From assembly GCF_037861325.1 (NCBI RefSeq), contig NZ_JAFELW010000001.1: a stretch of 64,000 nt of DNA. One strand, written 5' to 3'. Both the position numbers and the translations under genes were made by a program. Origin of the DNA: Riemerella anatipestifer_F. Lineage in GTDB: Bacteria; Bacteroidota; Bacteroidia; Flavobacteriales; Weeksellaceae. Positions 16,636-26,066 of this stretch are shown piece after piece; the first letter of the stretch is position 1, and every line of letters starts with the position of its first letter. The notes beneath the pieces were generated by a model, which searched no databases, was not told where the DNA came from, and saw only the letters and a program-made list of their open reading frames with translations.

Positions 16636-18327
16636 TTACTTTCTTTTTAATTTATTTATTTTTCGATACACATTTAAAATTGCTTCAGGAATTGGTTTAA
16701 CTGTAAATTTTATTTTAAGATTTTCAAAATCTTCAGCAAAATAGGTATGGTCGTAACTAAACACATAAATAATGGCTGGTAAGCCATTATTTAGTTGATT
16801 CAATTTGTTTACACAATCCTCTATTTGGATCTCATCATAGATAATTGCAGTAATTTTTTCATTGTTGCCAAAAATAGCAAAGTCATTTTTGGTTGTTCTT
16901 TTGCTTATTACCTCAAAAGTATTTTCTGCCATACAAAGCAGTTCTGTACTACGATTTACTAACTCTCTTTTGTCTTTATCAGAAGTTACTTGATTAACAA
17001 AGGTTTGAGTGAAATATTTTACATTGGCTGGTATGCCTTCCTTGTCTGCATAACCCTCAATTACTTTTTTTACTCTTGGATACGTTACTTCTGTACAAAT
17101 ATTATTTTCGTTATTAGTGCAAAGTATAAATTTTCTATTACCTCCATCTCCTTTATTGAGTTCCATTACTGCGTGAGCAGTTGTGCCAGAACCTGCGAAG
17201 AAGTCGAGGATTAGGGAGTTTTTATTTGTAGTTAATTTTAATAAATATTTTATAAACTCAACTTGTTTTGGATTTTCAAACTTTCCTTTTAAATCTAAAT
17301 CTTCTAAATCTTTACTCCCTCTTTTGTAATCTAAATAGAGTGAAGATAATTTTTCAAATGTATTTTTTTTAATTTGAGGATTAAATTTATCATTTTCAAA
17401 ATAAATGTCTTCAATTATTCCATTTATTTTTGCTTTTGTAGGTTCACAATTATTTTTGAAAAAATTCCTCATATCATTAGAACTTCTCCACCTTGCTTTT
17501 AATCTAACATTTTGAGCTAATTTACCGTTTTTAACAATAATAGGATCTAAATTTTCAATATTTTCATTTCCTCCTTCAATCTTTCTAGTAGTTTTGTAAA
17601 TACCATCTTCCAAATTATAGCAACTTAAACCTTTTGGAAATTCAATTATTGGCATAGTTTGGTTTGCATTTCCAACAGTACCTCTAGAAATAGTGTATTT
17701 TGGCACACTATCAAAGTTTAATTTAGATAAATTTTTACAAAATGAAATTATATATTCATGTTTTTTAATTGTATAATTTGTTGCAATTTCACTACTTTTA
17801 TTAACAATCCCAAAATTTAAAATATTATGTTCTCCAAAAATCTTATCACATAAAAGTTTTAATTGTGCAACTTCGTTATCATCAATAGAAATAAAAATTA
17901 CGCCTTCGTCTTTCAAAAGTTGTTTAGCTAATCGCAGTCTTTTGTTCATAAAAGACAACCATTTGCTGTGGCGATAGGTGTCGTCTTTGTCTATCCAATG
18001 GTCATTATATTTCCATTCGTTTTTCTTGCCTGTGTTATAAGGAGGGTCAATGTAAATTACATCGATTTTCTTTTTGTGTGTAAAATTAAGTGTAAAAAGT
18101 GAGTGGTAATTATCGCCCTCAATGATATAATTTATAGGCAATTTGGGGGAAGAAATAATTTCTTTAGCCTCATCTTGTTTTAATACAGGTAGTTGTGTAT
18201 CACAAAGGTCAGCAACCGCTTCGGGTTTGTCTTCCCACTTTAGTCCATATCCTTCTTTTTCAAGCTTTTCAAGTCTTGCTTCTATTTGTTCTCTTGATAA
18301 GTGAGCATATTTACTTTTTTTAGCCAT
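16636..18327 (-). CDS. mod: Type III R-M system methyltransferase subunit Mod (N6-adenine)
   Basis: A 563-residue beta-class amino-methyltransferase that methylates adenine and gives sequence specificity to both Mod and Res. Motif IV DPPYNTGK lies near residue 92, followed later by the SAM-binding motif I FFAGSGTTAHAV near 375, the order expected of beta-class enzymes. The region between (about 180-330) is the target-recognition domain and should decide the recognised sequence. The N-terminal part carries the usual Mod opening with SREQIEARLEKLEKEG. The C-terminal 100 residues probably contact Res. The protein appears complete and has no tandem repeat that would allow switching. Recognition sequence cannot be read from the protein by eye. 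Confidence 0.93.
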   Translation of the reverse strand: MAKKSKYAHLSREQIEARLEKLEKEGYGLKWEDKPEAVADLCDTQLPVLKQDEAKEIISSPKLPINYIIEGDNYHSLFTLNFTHKKKIDVIYIDPPYNTGKKNEWKYNDHWIDKDDTYRHSKWLSFMNKRLRLAKQLLKDEGVIFISIDDNEVAQLKLLCDKIFGEHNILNFGIVNKSSEIATNYTIKKHEYIISFCKNLSKLNFDSVPKYTISRGTVGNANQTMPIIEFPKGLSCYNLEDGIYKTTRKIEGGNENIENLDPIIVKNGKLAQNVRLKARWRSSNDMRNFFKNNCEPTKAKINGIIEDIYFENDKFNPQIKKNTFEKLSSLYLDYKRGSKDLEDLDLKGKFENPKQVEFIKYLLKLTTNKNSLILDFFAGSGTTAHAVMELNKGDGGNRKFILCTNNENNICTEVTYPRVKKVIEGYADKEGIPANVKYFTQTFVNQVTSDKDKRELVNRSTELLCMAENTFEVISKRTTKNDFAIFGNNEKITAIIYDEIQIEDCVNKLNQLNNGLPAIIYVFSYDHTYFAEDFENLKIKFTVKPIPEAILNVYRKINKLKRK

Positions 18328-18446
18328 TCAAATTTAGGTTATTATTAAGCCTGCGAAAATACAAAATTTTGTTAAAGTAAAGCGTTTTTTATTTAGTGTA
18401 TTTTTTTCAGCAGGTTGTTGTCAAATATAGCTTACAACAACTATAT

Positions 18447-21002
18447 CTACGCAGAATTTCTACTCGCATTAATGTTTCCAAATAGGGACCTTACTACCAT
18501 ATTTTCATAAACTTCGGAAAAAGAGCTTTCGTCTTGTACTTTTTTTAGAGCATATTGTTGTATGGTGAGTAGAGGCAGAACCATTTCTTCTCTCATTTGT
18601 ATAGAGGCTTTACCAGCTGGGTGGTCTTCCATAAGGCTTTTAAACTCGGTAAGTTTTAGGAGCATTTCTTTAGAAAGTTGGTATTCCTGATAAATTTCTT
18701 GCCAAAAAGTACCAAATTCCACATCGTCTTTCATATACTCTGTGAGTTTAAAGAAAGATTTGGTAAGGCTCATCATACTATTTTCTAGTAAAGTTCTGAA
18801 AAATAGAGATTTTTTGTATAGTGCCTTTAGTTTTTCAAAGTTTCCATTAACATCATAATGAGCCAAAGCTGTGCCTACACCATAAAAACCAGGTACATTT
18901 TGTTTTAGTTGGCTCCAGCTACCCACAAACGGAATGGCTCTTAAATCGCTAAAGTTGAGTGTATCCGAATTACCTCTTTTGGAAGGTCTGCTGCCTATAT
19001 TGGTTTTAGCATAATACTTTAGCGTACTCATCTTTTCAAGGTATGGGATAAACTTAGGATGATTTTTAAACTCCGTATATTTTTGATAGCTAATGTCTGC
19101 TAAATCTTGTAAAATTTCTTTCTCTTCGGACGAAATATTAGCTTGTTCGCTAGTGAAAATTTTATTATTAACACCAGCACTAATGAGCTGTTCTAAGTTA
19201 TACTGAGAAGAATATAAAGTACCAAAGTTAGAGCTAATGGTTTGCCCTTGTATTGTAATCTGTATAGCATCAGATTCTATATCTTTACCAAAAGAAGCAT
19301 AGAACTGGTGAGATTTGCCACCACCTCTAGCTGGAGGTCCACCACGCCCATCAAAAAACAGAACTTCTATACCATATTCTCTAGAGACTTTGGTAAGTCT
19401 TTCTTTAGCGGTATAGATGCTCCAGTTGGCTTTTAGATAGCCACCGTCTTTAGTTCCGTCAGAAAAACCGAGCATAATGGTTTGTTGATAGCCTCTAGAT
19501 TTAAGGTGTTCTTTGTAATCTTTATTTTGATAAAGCGTTGTCATTACCTCTTCGGCATTGTCCAAATCATCTATGGTTTCAAAAAGTGGTACAATATCTA
19601 CGGTAGGGTTCTGCCAACCACAAAGCTTCAGTAAGGTATATACCTCTAGTACATTAGCAGCATTTTGATTATTACTAATGATATATCTGTTGCAACCTTT
19701 TTCTCCATTTTCTTTTTGGATAGCCATCATCATTAGGATAGAACCTAAGGTATCTTTAGTGATTTCTTGGTTAAATGAGGTTAAGTCTAACACACCATTC
19801 ACTTGTGATAAAACTTGGATTTGTTCTTCGTAGGAAAGGCTTGAATAGTTCTCAGGAATAATTTTTCCAGAGGTAGATTTTGCAATATCTTCTATCACAC
19901 TTCGGTGGATTCTAGAATCTTGTCTAATGTCTAGGCTTGCAAAATAGAATCCAAAAATATCAATTTTATAGAGTAAAGCATCTAGTTCATCTACAAATAG
20001 AGATTGATGCTCTGAGATTAAAATGGCTCGTATTTTTTCAAGAGATTGTCTGAATTCTTGAAGCATTAGCGTACTTTCTTCTTCCAAAAACGTTGCTTTA
20101 TAGAGTTGGTCTTCTAGATTTTTTACTAAATGTTCCACTCCTTTAAAAGTGAGTCTTCTTTTTAGGACTCTGATGTCTTTATAGTAGTTTTTTAGAATAC
20201 TTTTTTTGAGTCTTTCTGCTACTTTTAGAGTAGTTTCTGGTTTTACAAAAGGATTACCATCTCTATCGCCTCCGGGCCAAAAGCCTAGTTCTACCACAGG
20301 GTTTTTAAGTGCTTCATCTTTCAAAATATGTTTTTTAAGATAGCTGTAAATATTCCCCATAGAATGGTAAAACACATTTTCTAAATACCAAATAAGCCCA
20401 ATAGCTTCATCTAACGGACTTGGTTTTTCCTTTTTATAAAAAGGTGTTTTCCCTAGCTGTGCTAGAAGTTTTTTGATAGTGGTTAAGTCATTATCTTTAA
20501 TCGCTTGGGTTAAATCGTTAATGATAACCAATACAGAGTCTGGATAGAATTGAGTTGGGTGAGCAGTAAGTACAGGTCTTACTTTAAGTTTTTGTAGAGT
20601 AGCTTTAAGTTCAGTAACCTTGTTACGAGCTTCGGCTTTCTCTTTCATATTTCGGATACTGCCCAGTCCGTCCATATTATTTACTGTGGAGAAAGCAGCA
20701 TCTTCTATGGCATCAAACAGAACTACTTGCCTTTCAATATATTGTATAAACTTAAATAAAAGGTCGTTAGTTTCTTTTTCGGAGGATTGTGGAGCGTATT
20801 TTTTGAAAAACTCTTCTACAATTTCGGTAGGTGTTTTATTATCTTGATACCCTTTTTTACATTCTTCGCCAAACAGAGGTAAAAATCTCCCCACATTAGA
20901 CACACCACTGAAAGGTAATGTCATAAAAATACTGTTGTAAATCTGATATTTAGATAACACACTTTCTTCAAAACGCTCTAGTTTTGTTTTTCTATCCTCC
21001 AT
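18447..21002 (-). CDS. ppc: Phosphoenolpyruvate carboxylase
   Basis: An 851-residue enzyme that carboxylates PEP with bicarbonate to oxaloacetate, feeding the citric acid cycle. Hallmarks: VLTAHPTQ with catalytic His148, GGDRDGNPFV near 248, GFSDGTKDGGY near 525, the glycine-rich mobile loop FDGRGGPPARGGG near 555, and a conserved C-terminus ending NASRN near 846. Length is normal. The upstream gap of 119 bp before the Mod gene has no clear operon link. The adjacent CoA-transferase pair is 14 bp upstream on the same strand (scoB ends at 21017), so a joint transcript is possible. Confidence 0.95.
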   Translation of the reverse strand: MEDRKTKLERFEESVLSKYQIYNSIFMTLPFSGVSNVGRFLPLFGEECKKGYQDNKTPTEIVEEFFKKYAPQSSEKETNDLLFKFIQYIERQVVLFDAIEDAAFSTVNNMDGLGSIRNMKEKAEARNKVTELKATLQKLKVRPVLTAHPTQFYPDSVLVIINDLTQAIKDNDLTTIKKLLAQLGKTPFYKKEKPSPLDEAIGLIWYLENVFYHSMGNIYSYLKKHILKDEALKNPVVELGFWPGGDRDGNPFVKPETTLKVAERLKKSILKNYYKDIRVLKRRLTFKGVEHLVKNLEDQLYKATFLEEESTLMLQEFRQSLEKIRAILISEHQSLFVDELDALLYKIDIFGFYFASLDIRQDSRIHRSVIEDIAKSTSGKIIPENYSSLSYEEQIQVLSQVNGVLDLTSFNQEITKDTLGSILMMMAIQKENGEKGCNRYIISNNQNAANVLEVYTLLKLCGWQNPTVDIVPLFETIDDLDNAEEVMTTLYQNKDYKEHLKSRGYQQTIMLGFSDGTKDGGYLKANWSIYTAKERLTKVSREYGIEVLFFDGRGGPPARGGGKSHQFYASFGKDIESDAIQITIQGQTISSNFGTLYSSQYNLEQLISAGVNNKIFTSEQANISSEEKEILQDLADISYQKYTEFKNHPKFIPYLEKMSTLKYYAKTNIGSRPSKRGNSDTLNFSDLRAIPFVGSWSQLKQNVPGFYGVGTALAHYDVNGNFEKLKALYKKSLFFRTLLENSMMSLTKSFFKLTEYMKDDVEFGTFWQEIYQEYQLSKEMLLKLTEFKSLMEDHPAGKASIQMREEMVLPLLTIQQYALKKVQDESSFSEVYENMVVRSLFGNINASRNSA

Positions 21003-21016
21003 AATATATATTTGTT

Positions 21017-21679
21017 TTAGTCTAAAACTATTTCTGGGATTTCTCCTTCTATAATGAGCTTCCCAGCTGTTACCTTTTTAATATCGTCTAGGCTTACATT
21101 AGGTGCTTTTTCTAATAATTTAAAGCCTCCTTCGGGTACTATTTCGTAAACGCCAAGCTCTGTAACTACTTTTTTGATGCATTTAACTCCTGTAAGAGGT
21201 AAGCTACATTTTTGGAGGAGTTTAGATTCACCATGTTTATTCACTTGCTGCATTGCTACAATAATATTCTTTGCGGAAGCAACTAAATCCATCGCACCTC
21301 CCATACCTTTTACCATTTTACCCGGTATTTTCCAGTTAGCGATGTCTCCATTTTCGGAAATCTCCATCGCTCCTAGTATGGTTAAATCTACTTTTTGAGC
21401 TCTAATCATACCGAAACTCATCGCTGAATCAAAAACTACCGAACCTGGTAAAGTTGTGATGGTTTGCTTACCTGCGTTTATTAAATCTGCATCTTCCTTA
21501 CCTTCTTCTGGAAAAGGTCCCATTCCGAGTAACCCATTTTCGGATTGCAATACAACATTTATGCCCTTCGGAATGTAGTTGGCAACTAGGGTAGGGATAC
21601 CTATACCTAGGTTAACATAGGAATTGTTTTTTATTTCTTTAGCAATTCTTTGTGCTATTTGTTCTTTTGTTAAAGCCAT
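21017..21679 (-). CDS. scoB: 3-oxoacid CoA-transferase subunit B
   Basis: A 220-residue subunit of a class I CoA-transferase. The catalytic Glu lies in SENGLLGMGPFP near residues 46-57. With subunit A it moves CoA between succinyl-CoA and acetoacetate or similar 3-oxoacids in the cytosol. It starts 8 bp after subunit A ends, typical of a translationally linked pair. The neighbours glutaryl-CoA dehydrogenase and PEP carboxylase suggest organic-acid and amino-acid catabolism. Specificity for acetoacetate versus other acids is not provable from sequence alone. Confidence 0.88.
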   Translation of the reverse strand: MALTKEQIAQRIAKEIKNNSYVNLGIGIPTLVANYIPKGINVVLQSENGLLGMGPFPEEGKEDADLINAGKQTITTLPGSVVFDSAMSFGMIRAQKVDLTILGAMEISENGDIANWKIPGKMVKGMGGAMDLVASAKNIIVAMQQVNKHGESKLLQKCSLPLTGVKCIKKVVTELGVYEIVPEGGFKLLEKAPNVSLDDIKKVTAGKLIIEGEIPEIVLD

Positions 21680-21687
21680 AATTGAAT

Positions 21688-22395
21688 TTAGTCTTGATTG
21701 GTTTTTCTTACGGTTCTTTGCTCTATTCTCTTTTCGTAGTTTTCTCCTTGGAAAATACGGTGTACATAAATACCAGGGGTGTGTATTTGGTCAGGGTCTA
21801 ATGTTCCTGCAGGAACGAGCTCTTCTACCTCTGCAATCGTAATTTTACCTGCCATTGCCATTGGTGGATTAAAATTTCTAGCGGTAGAACGATAGATTAA
21901 ATTTCCTGCTGTGTCGCCTTTCCAAGCTTTAACGATGGCAAAATCAGCATCAAAAGCATATTCTAAAAGATAATCTTTACCATTAAAGTTTCTGACCTCT
22001 TTACCTTCGGCAACTTCTGTCCCTACGCCAGCAGGTGTGAAAAAAGCAGGCATACCATACCCCGCAGCCAAACATCTAGTTGCTAGAGTTCCTTGTGGGA
22101 TAAGTTCTACTTCTAACTCTCCGCTTAGTAATTGTCTTTCAAATTCGGCGTTTTCTCCCACATAGGAAGAAATCATTTTTTTAATTTGCTTCTTTTGAAG
22201 TAAAAGTCCTAGCCCAAAATCATCAACACCTGCATTATTAGAAATACAAGTGAGGTTTTTTACATTTTTTCTTACCAGCTCGGCAATGCTATTCTCTGGG
22301 ATTCCGCATAGCCCAAATCCACCAAGCATAATGGTCATTCCGTCTTTGATGCCTTCGCAGGCTTCTTGCACATTTTTAACTGTTTTATCTATCAT
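21688..22395 (-). CDS. scoA: 3-oxoacid CoA-transferase subunit A
   Basis: A 235-residue alpha subunit. It carries the glycine-rich CoA-binding start LGGFGLCGIPEN near residues 23-34, the segment SNNAGVDDFGLGLLL near 50-64, and the FFTPAGVGT motif near 117. It forms heterotetramers with the B subunit downstream and activates acetoacetate or another 3-oxoacid from succinyl-CoA. The gene follows a small membrane protein gene by 15 bp, which makes a cluster running from the acyl-CoA dehydrogenase gene (22716-23897) through the small protein to scoA and scoB. Confidence 0.88.
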   Translation of the reverse strand: MIDKTVKNVQEACEGIKDGMTIMLGGFGLCGIPENSIAELVRKNVKNLTCISNNAGVDDFGLGLLLQKKQIKKMISSYVGENAEFERQLLSGELEVELIPQGTLATRCLAAGYGMPAFFTPAGVGTEVAEGKEVRNFNGKDYLLEYAFDADFAIVKAWKGDTAGNLIYRSTARNFNPPMAMAGKITIAEVEELVPAGTLDPDQIHTPGIYVHRIFQGENYEKRIEQRTVRKTNQD

Positions 22396-22410
22396 TGTTC
22401 AGATTTAATT

Positions 22411-22686
22411 CTATTGATTTATTAAACTTTTATATCTTTTTTCATATTTATTAAAGCCCACAAAGTAGTAGTACAGGCTAAGAATAGCTGAAGCTGCCAA
22501 CCAAATAATCCCATTTTTTCCTAAAAAGTCTTTAAAATCATCGGGTTGAGTAATGAAGTAATTGATAGGAGCAGCGATAAGTATAAACATAAAGGCGATT
22601 ACGACGCCTTGTCTTACCGAAAATTTGAGTCTACTTTGTCGTAAGTTTTGCCATAAAGCGATGAATCGTTTGTCTTTTTCGTTCAT
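22411..22686 (-). CDS. Small two-helix membrane protein
   Basis: A 91-residue protein with two membrane helices (about residues 27-46 and 58-75) separated by a short polar loop, and positively charged ends. No motif is recognisable. It lies between the acyl-CoA dehydrogenase and scoA genes, 29 bp downstream of the former, so it is probably cotranscribed. Function unknown. It could also be independent of catabolism and only caught in the operon. Confidence 0.65.
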   Translation of the reverse strand: MNEKDKRFIALWQNLRQSRLKFSVRQGVVIAFMFILIAAPINYFITQPDDFKDFLGKNGIIWLAASAILSLYYYFVGFNKYEKRYKSLINQ

Positions 22687-22715
22687 AGTTTAAATTTCGT
22701 TTTTATAGTTTATTT

Positions 22716-23897
22716 TTATGAGAAAGCACTAATGCCTGTGATATCCATACCTGTTATTAAAAGATGAATATCGTGAGTACCTTCGTAAGTAATTACAGAT
22801 TCTAGATTGGTGGCGTGTCGCATCATAGGGAAGTCTCCCATAATCCCCATAGCACCTAATATTTGCCTGCTTTCCCTAGCAATGTCTAATGCCATTTTTA
22901 CATTATTTCTTTTAGCCATGGAGATTTGTGCTGGAGTAGCTTTGTTTTCATTTTTAAGCAAACCTAACCGCCACGAAAGAAGTTGAGCTTTAGTAATTTC
23001 TGTGAGAAACTCGGCTAATTTCTTTTGTTGAAGTTGAAAGCTACCAATAGGTTTCCCAAATTGTGTACGCTCTTTGGCGTATTGTACTGCGGTGCAATAG
23101 CAATCTATAGCAGCACCTATAACGCCCCAAGAAATCCCATATCTAGCAGAGTTAAGACAGGACAATGGACCTTTAATTCCTTTTACATTCGGTAGGAGAT
23201 TTTCTTTAGGGATTTTTACATTTTGGAACACCAATTCTCCCGTTCTAGAAGCTCTTAGGCTCCATTTATTGAGTGTTTCTGGAGTAGTGAAACCTTCCAT
23301 TCCTCTTTCTACGATTAATCCTCTAATGGTATTGGTTTCATCTTTAGACCAAACAATAGCGATGTCGCAAGTAGGAGCATTGGTAATCCACATTTTAGCT
23401 CCATTCAGCAGAAAATAATCGCCCATATCTTTAATGTGAGTTTCCATATCAGACGGATTAGAGCCGTGGTTGGGTTCGGTAAGTCCGAAAGCTCCTGTGA
23501 TTTCACCCGCTCCGAGTAAAGGTAGGAATTTTCTTTTTTGTTCTTCTGTCCCAAATTCAAAAATAGGATACATTACCAATGATGATTGCACCGAAGCCGC
23601 AGAACGCACCGCAGAATCTCCTCTTTCTAACTCTTGCATAATGATGCCGTAGGAAATTTGGTCTAGCCCAGCACCGCCATACTCTTTTGGAATATAGGCT
23701 CCTAGAGCTCCTATTGTACCCAATTGTTGCATTAGGTTGGGGATTTCTTTATGTGTTTGTGCAGCGTTATCTATCTGAGGAATTACAGAACTTTGTACCC
23801 ATTGTCTCACAGAATTTCTAACCAAGTTATGCTCTTCGGTAAGAAGGTTATCTAGCATGTAATAGTCTGGGATACTATTAAGTGGATAATAACTCAT
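22716..23897 (-). CDS. Acyl-CoA dehydrogenase, glutaryl-CoA dehydrogenase type
   Basis: A 393-residue flavoprotein that oxidises an acyl-CoA and passes electrons to electron-transfer flavoprotein. Its detailed motifs match glutaryl-CoA dehydrogenases: ITGAFGLTEPNHGSNPSDME near 132-151, MWITNAP near 169 and the catalytic Glu in YEGTHDIHLL near 373-382, followed by a GMDITGISAF end. Glutaryl-CoA dehydrogenase oxidatively decarboxylates glutaryl-CoA to crotonyl-CoA in lysine and tryptophan breakdown. The ORF ends before a small membrane protein and CoA-transferase genes, a plausible catabolic cluster. The substrate call is by motif similarity and could be another short-chain acyl-CoA. Confidence 0.85.
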   Translation of the reverse strand: MSYYPLNSIPDYYMLDNLLTEEHNLVRNSVRQWVQSSVIPQIDNAAQTHKEIPNLMQQLGTIGALGAYIPKEYGGAGLDQISYGIIMQELERGDSAVRSAASVQSSLVMYPIFEFGTEEQKRKFLPLLGAGEITGAFGLTEPNHGSNPSDMETHIKDMGDYFLLNGAKMWITNAPTCDIAIVWSKDETNTIRGLIVERGMEGFTTPETLNKWSLRASRTGELVFQNVKIPKENLLPNVKGIKGPLSCLNSARYGISWGVIGAAIDCYCTAVQYAKERTQFGKPIGSFQLQQKKLAEFLTEITKAQLLSWRLGLLKNENKATPAQISMAKRNNVKMALDIARESRQILGAMGIMGDFPMMRHATNLESVITYEGTHDIHLLITGMDITGISAFS

Positions 23898-23947
23898 ACT
23901 AATGTGATAAGGTTATGTTTAAACGCTACTAATATAGTTAAAATTAT

Positions 23948-23955
23948 TATATTTG
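23948..23955 (+). promoter_or_regulatory. Predicted -7 element of the DUF2007-like gene (TATATTTG)
   Basis: TATATTTG is a perfect TAnnTTTG box 18 bp before the ATG at 23974 and overlaps the TTG at 23953. No clear -33 box was found. Confidence 0.45.
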
Positions 23956-23973
23956 AATAAAATAAATTTGGTT

Positions 23974-24177
23974 ATGGTAAAAATATTTGAGTCAGGATTT
24001 CTATACGAAGTAGAGATTATGAAGTCTAAACTTTCGTCTGAAGGTATAGAAAGCTATATCAAAAATGAGTATGTTAATAATGTAGCTGTAATGCCTGTAA
24101 ACCAAAACTATATCCTTATGGTAGACGAGAGTAATGCTGACCGAGCAAGAGAAATTTTGGATAGGGTAGAAGAATAA
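23974..24177 (+). CDS. DUF2007-type small signal-transducing-like protein
   Basis: A 67-residue protein from the ATG at 23974 (a TTG at 23953 lies in the -7 element). It looks like DUF2007, a short ferredoxin-like domain named a putative signal-transducing domain: a strand VKIFESGFLYEVEIMKSKL, then GIESYIKNEY, then the closing ILMVDESNADRAREIL. Small freestanding members are common in flavobacteria. Function unknown. A longer protein with a similar N-terminal region is encoded at 39400-39888. Confidence 0.7.
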   Translation: MVKIFESGFLYEVEIMKSKLSSEGIESYIKNEYVNNVAVMPVNQNYILMVDESNADRAREILDRVEE

Positions 24178-24250
24178 GGTTAAGAGCTGGTTGATTGAAA
24201 ATCAAATTAATTAGTTTTGGAGGGATATGTTTTATTGGAAGTAATTAGAT

Positions 24251-24598
24251 ATGATTGATTGGTTTTATAGAAGTAAAAATAAGATTGAGAATTACGCTCT
24301 AAGTTTGACATTGGAGTTTGGTAAAAATTGGGGTGGAGATATTTCAGAAAGACTACAATCTAGATTTCCTAATTTGACAAAAAAAGAGATTGAATACTAT
24401 AAACAATTGGCTAAAAATGTTGAAACAGATTGTTGGAATTGTATTGATGATGAATACTCTGAAATTGACTCTAAGCAATTAAGCGAATTTCTTGCGACTA
24501 AAGTTTTTCTAAAATATACTTGGATAAATAAAAGGAATAAAGTCAATATAAACTCTAAATTTCAGTATTATTTTTGGAGAGAAGGTCGTCTAAAATAA
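24251..24598 (+). CDS. Hypothetical protein
   Basis: A 115-residue protein with no signal peptide and no membrane helix. A CWNC motif (about residues 58-61) suggests a thiol pair, though other family signatures are missing. It is highly charged and A+T-rich, and lies 40 bp before the tyrosine recombinase gene, making it a candidate accessory or cargo gene. I do not recognise the family. Confidence 0.5.
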   Translation: MIDWFYRSKNKIENYALSLTLEFGKNWGGDISERLQSRFPNLTKKEIEYYKQLAKNVETDCWNCIDDEYSEIDSKQLSEFLATKVFLKYTWINKRNKVNINSKFQYYFWREGRLK

Positions 24599-24638
24599 AA
24601 ATTTTAAAACATTGTATTTGAACTAAATAAAATCAGAT

Positions 24639-25715
24639 ATGCAGTGGAATAGCTCTTTATATCAAACGAAAGTTGGGGAACACCGTGAGAAAAATGTGAT
24701 ATGGATTTCTTTTCCGTATCAGAAGGAGCTTATTGACCTTCTTAAAGAACATACCACTGCCCGTTGGTCGGCTAGTCAAAAAAGTTGGTATGTGCTTAAC
24801 AATAAACATTATAGAGAACTCTTTAGTATCACAGAAGAGCCTTTGGTTGGCAAAATGGTATTTTCAAAAATAAAAGCGGTTAATCGTCCTGCTTTTGAAC
24901 GTTTTCAGGAACATTTAAAACTAAAAGGATACAGCCGAAATACACTTAGAACTTACGCCGTAGAATTTGCTCAACTGCTTTATGTCTTAAAAGATTTCTC
25001 GGTAGATGAATTGTCCGAAGAACGCTTAAGGGCTTATTTTCTCTATTGTTTTGAGGATTTAAAACTTTCGGAGGCGGAAATAAACAGCCGTATCAATGCG
25101 ATTAAATTTTACTTTGAGCAAGTCTTACATCGTAAAAAAATGTTTTTTGATATTCCTCGCCCCAAAAAGAAAAAACAGTTGCCAAAGAGTTTAAATAAAA
25201 AGCAGATTTTAAAAATATTTGAGGTAACCACCAACCTCAAACATAGGTGTATGTTACAACTTTGCTATGGTATGGGTTTGCGAGTAAGTGAGATTGTGAA
25301 TTTAAAACTAGAGGATATATGTAGCGAAACTATGCGTGTGCGGATTGAGAATGCTAAAGGTAAAAAAGACCGTATGGTGCCTTTACCTGAAAGTATTTTG
25401 CCTGAACTTAGAGCCTACTATCGAGAATATAAACCTAAAAAGTATCTATTTGAAGGACAATATGGCGGTATGTATTCGGTAAGGTCGGTTCAGTCGGTTT
25501 TTAAGACAGCGATGAGAAAGGCTGGGATAAATAAGACAGTAGGCATACACGGTTTAAGGCACAGTTATGCTACTCATCTTCTAGAAATGGGGACGGATAT
25601 AAGATATATACAAGAATTTTTGGGGCATAATAATATCAAAACTACTCAAATTTATACACAGGTTACTTCTGAACATCAGCGGACAATAAAAAGCCCATTG
25701 GATAGTTTAAAGTAA
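24639..25715 (+). CDS. Tyrosine recombinase / site-specific integrase
   Basis: A 358-residue recombinase that cuts and rejoins DNA through a phosphotyrosine. The catalytic residues are readable: first Arg in GMGLRVSEIVNL near 213, Lys in KGKKDRMV near 246, HGLRHSYATH (His and second Arg) near 307, GHNNIKTTQIY near 328-338 with the nucleophilic Tyr. A SAM-like core-binding domain occupies about 85-165. Before it lies an extra N-terminal domain of about 75 residues that contains WISFPYQKELIDLLKEHT and resembles extensions found in Bacteroidota integrases. No clear attachment repeat or other element genes are adjacent. It could be chromosomal (XerC/D-like) or a remnant of an element. Confidence 0.88.
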   Translation: MQWNSSLYQTKVGEHREKNVIWISFPYQKELIDLLKEHTTARWSASQKSWYVLNNKHYRELFSITEEPLVGKMVFSKIKAVNRPAFERFQEHLKLKGYSRNTLRTYAVEFAQLLYVLKDFSVDELSEERLRAYFLYCFEDLKLSEAEINSRINAIKFYFEQVLHRKKMFFDIPRPKKKKQLPKSLNKKQILKIFEVTTNLKHRCMLQLCYGMGLRVSEIVNLKLEDICSETMRVRIENAKGKKDRMVPLPESILPELRAYYREYKPKKYLFEGQYGGMYSVRSVQSVFKTAMRKAGINKTVGIHGLRHSYATHLLEMGTDIRYIQEFLGHNNIKTTQIYTQVTSEHQRTIKSPLDSLK

Positions 25716-25718
25716 TGA

Positions 25719-26066
25719 CTATTGTTTCTTTTTTACCAAAAGAAGCCACTCTTCGTCTAGTGGCAGGTAGCCTTGATCGTAAACAAAAAAGTAGGTTTTG
25801 CCGTTTTGGGTATTGATGATAGAGGTGATTAAGTCAAAATTAAATCCTTTGTTAGAAAGTTTTATTTTAGGAACTTTAGTTTTTTCCTCTATATTTAGTT
25901 CAAATAATATCCTGTAATTTTTCCTTAGTTGATTGTTTATATTTCGCATAAGGTTGGTATGGTCCTTATTCATGCGGTTATTGTAGGAGTTTCGGCAACT
26001 ATCAGAGCAAAATTTTTTATCTTCTCTACCTACTATTGTTTCGTTGCATTCTAGACATTGTTTCAT
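25719..26066 (-). CDS. Small zinc-ribbon protein
   Basis: A 115-residue protein starting with a treble-clef or zinc-ribbon: CLECN and CSDSCRNSYNNR form a CxxC...CxxxC pattern near residues 4-26, typical of short nucleic-acid or protein-binding ribbons. The middle is helical and the end has strand-like segments (KTYFFVYDQGYLPLDEEW). Start at the ATG at 26066; the TTG 18 bases upstream is less likely. It converges on the integrase gene with a 3-bp gap between the stops. Function unknown; similar proteins are widespread in flavobacteria. Confidence 0.65.
   Translation of the reverse strand: MKQCLECNETIVGREDKKFCSDSCRNSYNNRMNKDHTNLMRNINNQLRKNYRILFELNIEEKTKVPKIKLSNKGFNFDLITSIINTQNGKTYFFVYDQGYLPLDEEWLLLVKKKQ

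Noticed and set aside
16636..18327. Phase-variable repeat tract in mod
   Set aside because: I looked for tandem short repeats as in Pasteurellaceae or Neisseria mod genes and saw none.
18414..18441. GTTGTTGT/ACAACAAC dyad after ppc
   Set aside because: The minus strand has an A-run, not a T-run, beyond the stem, so it is not a terminator of ppc.
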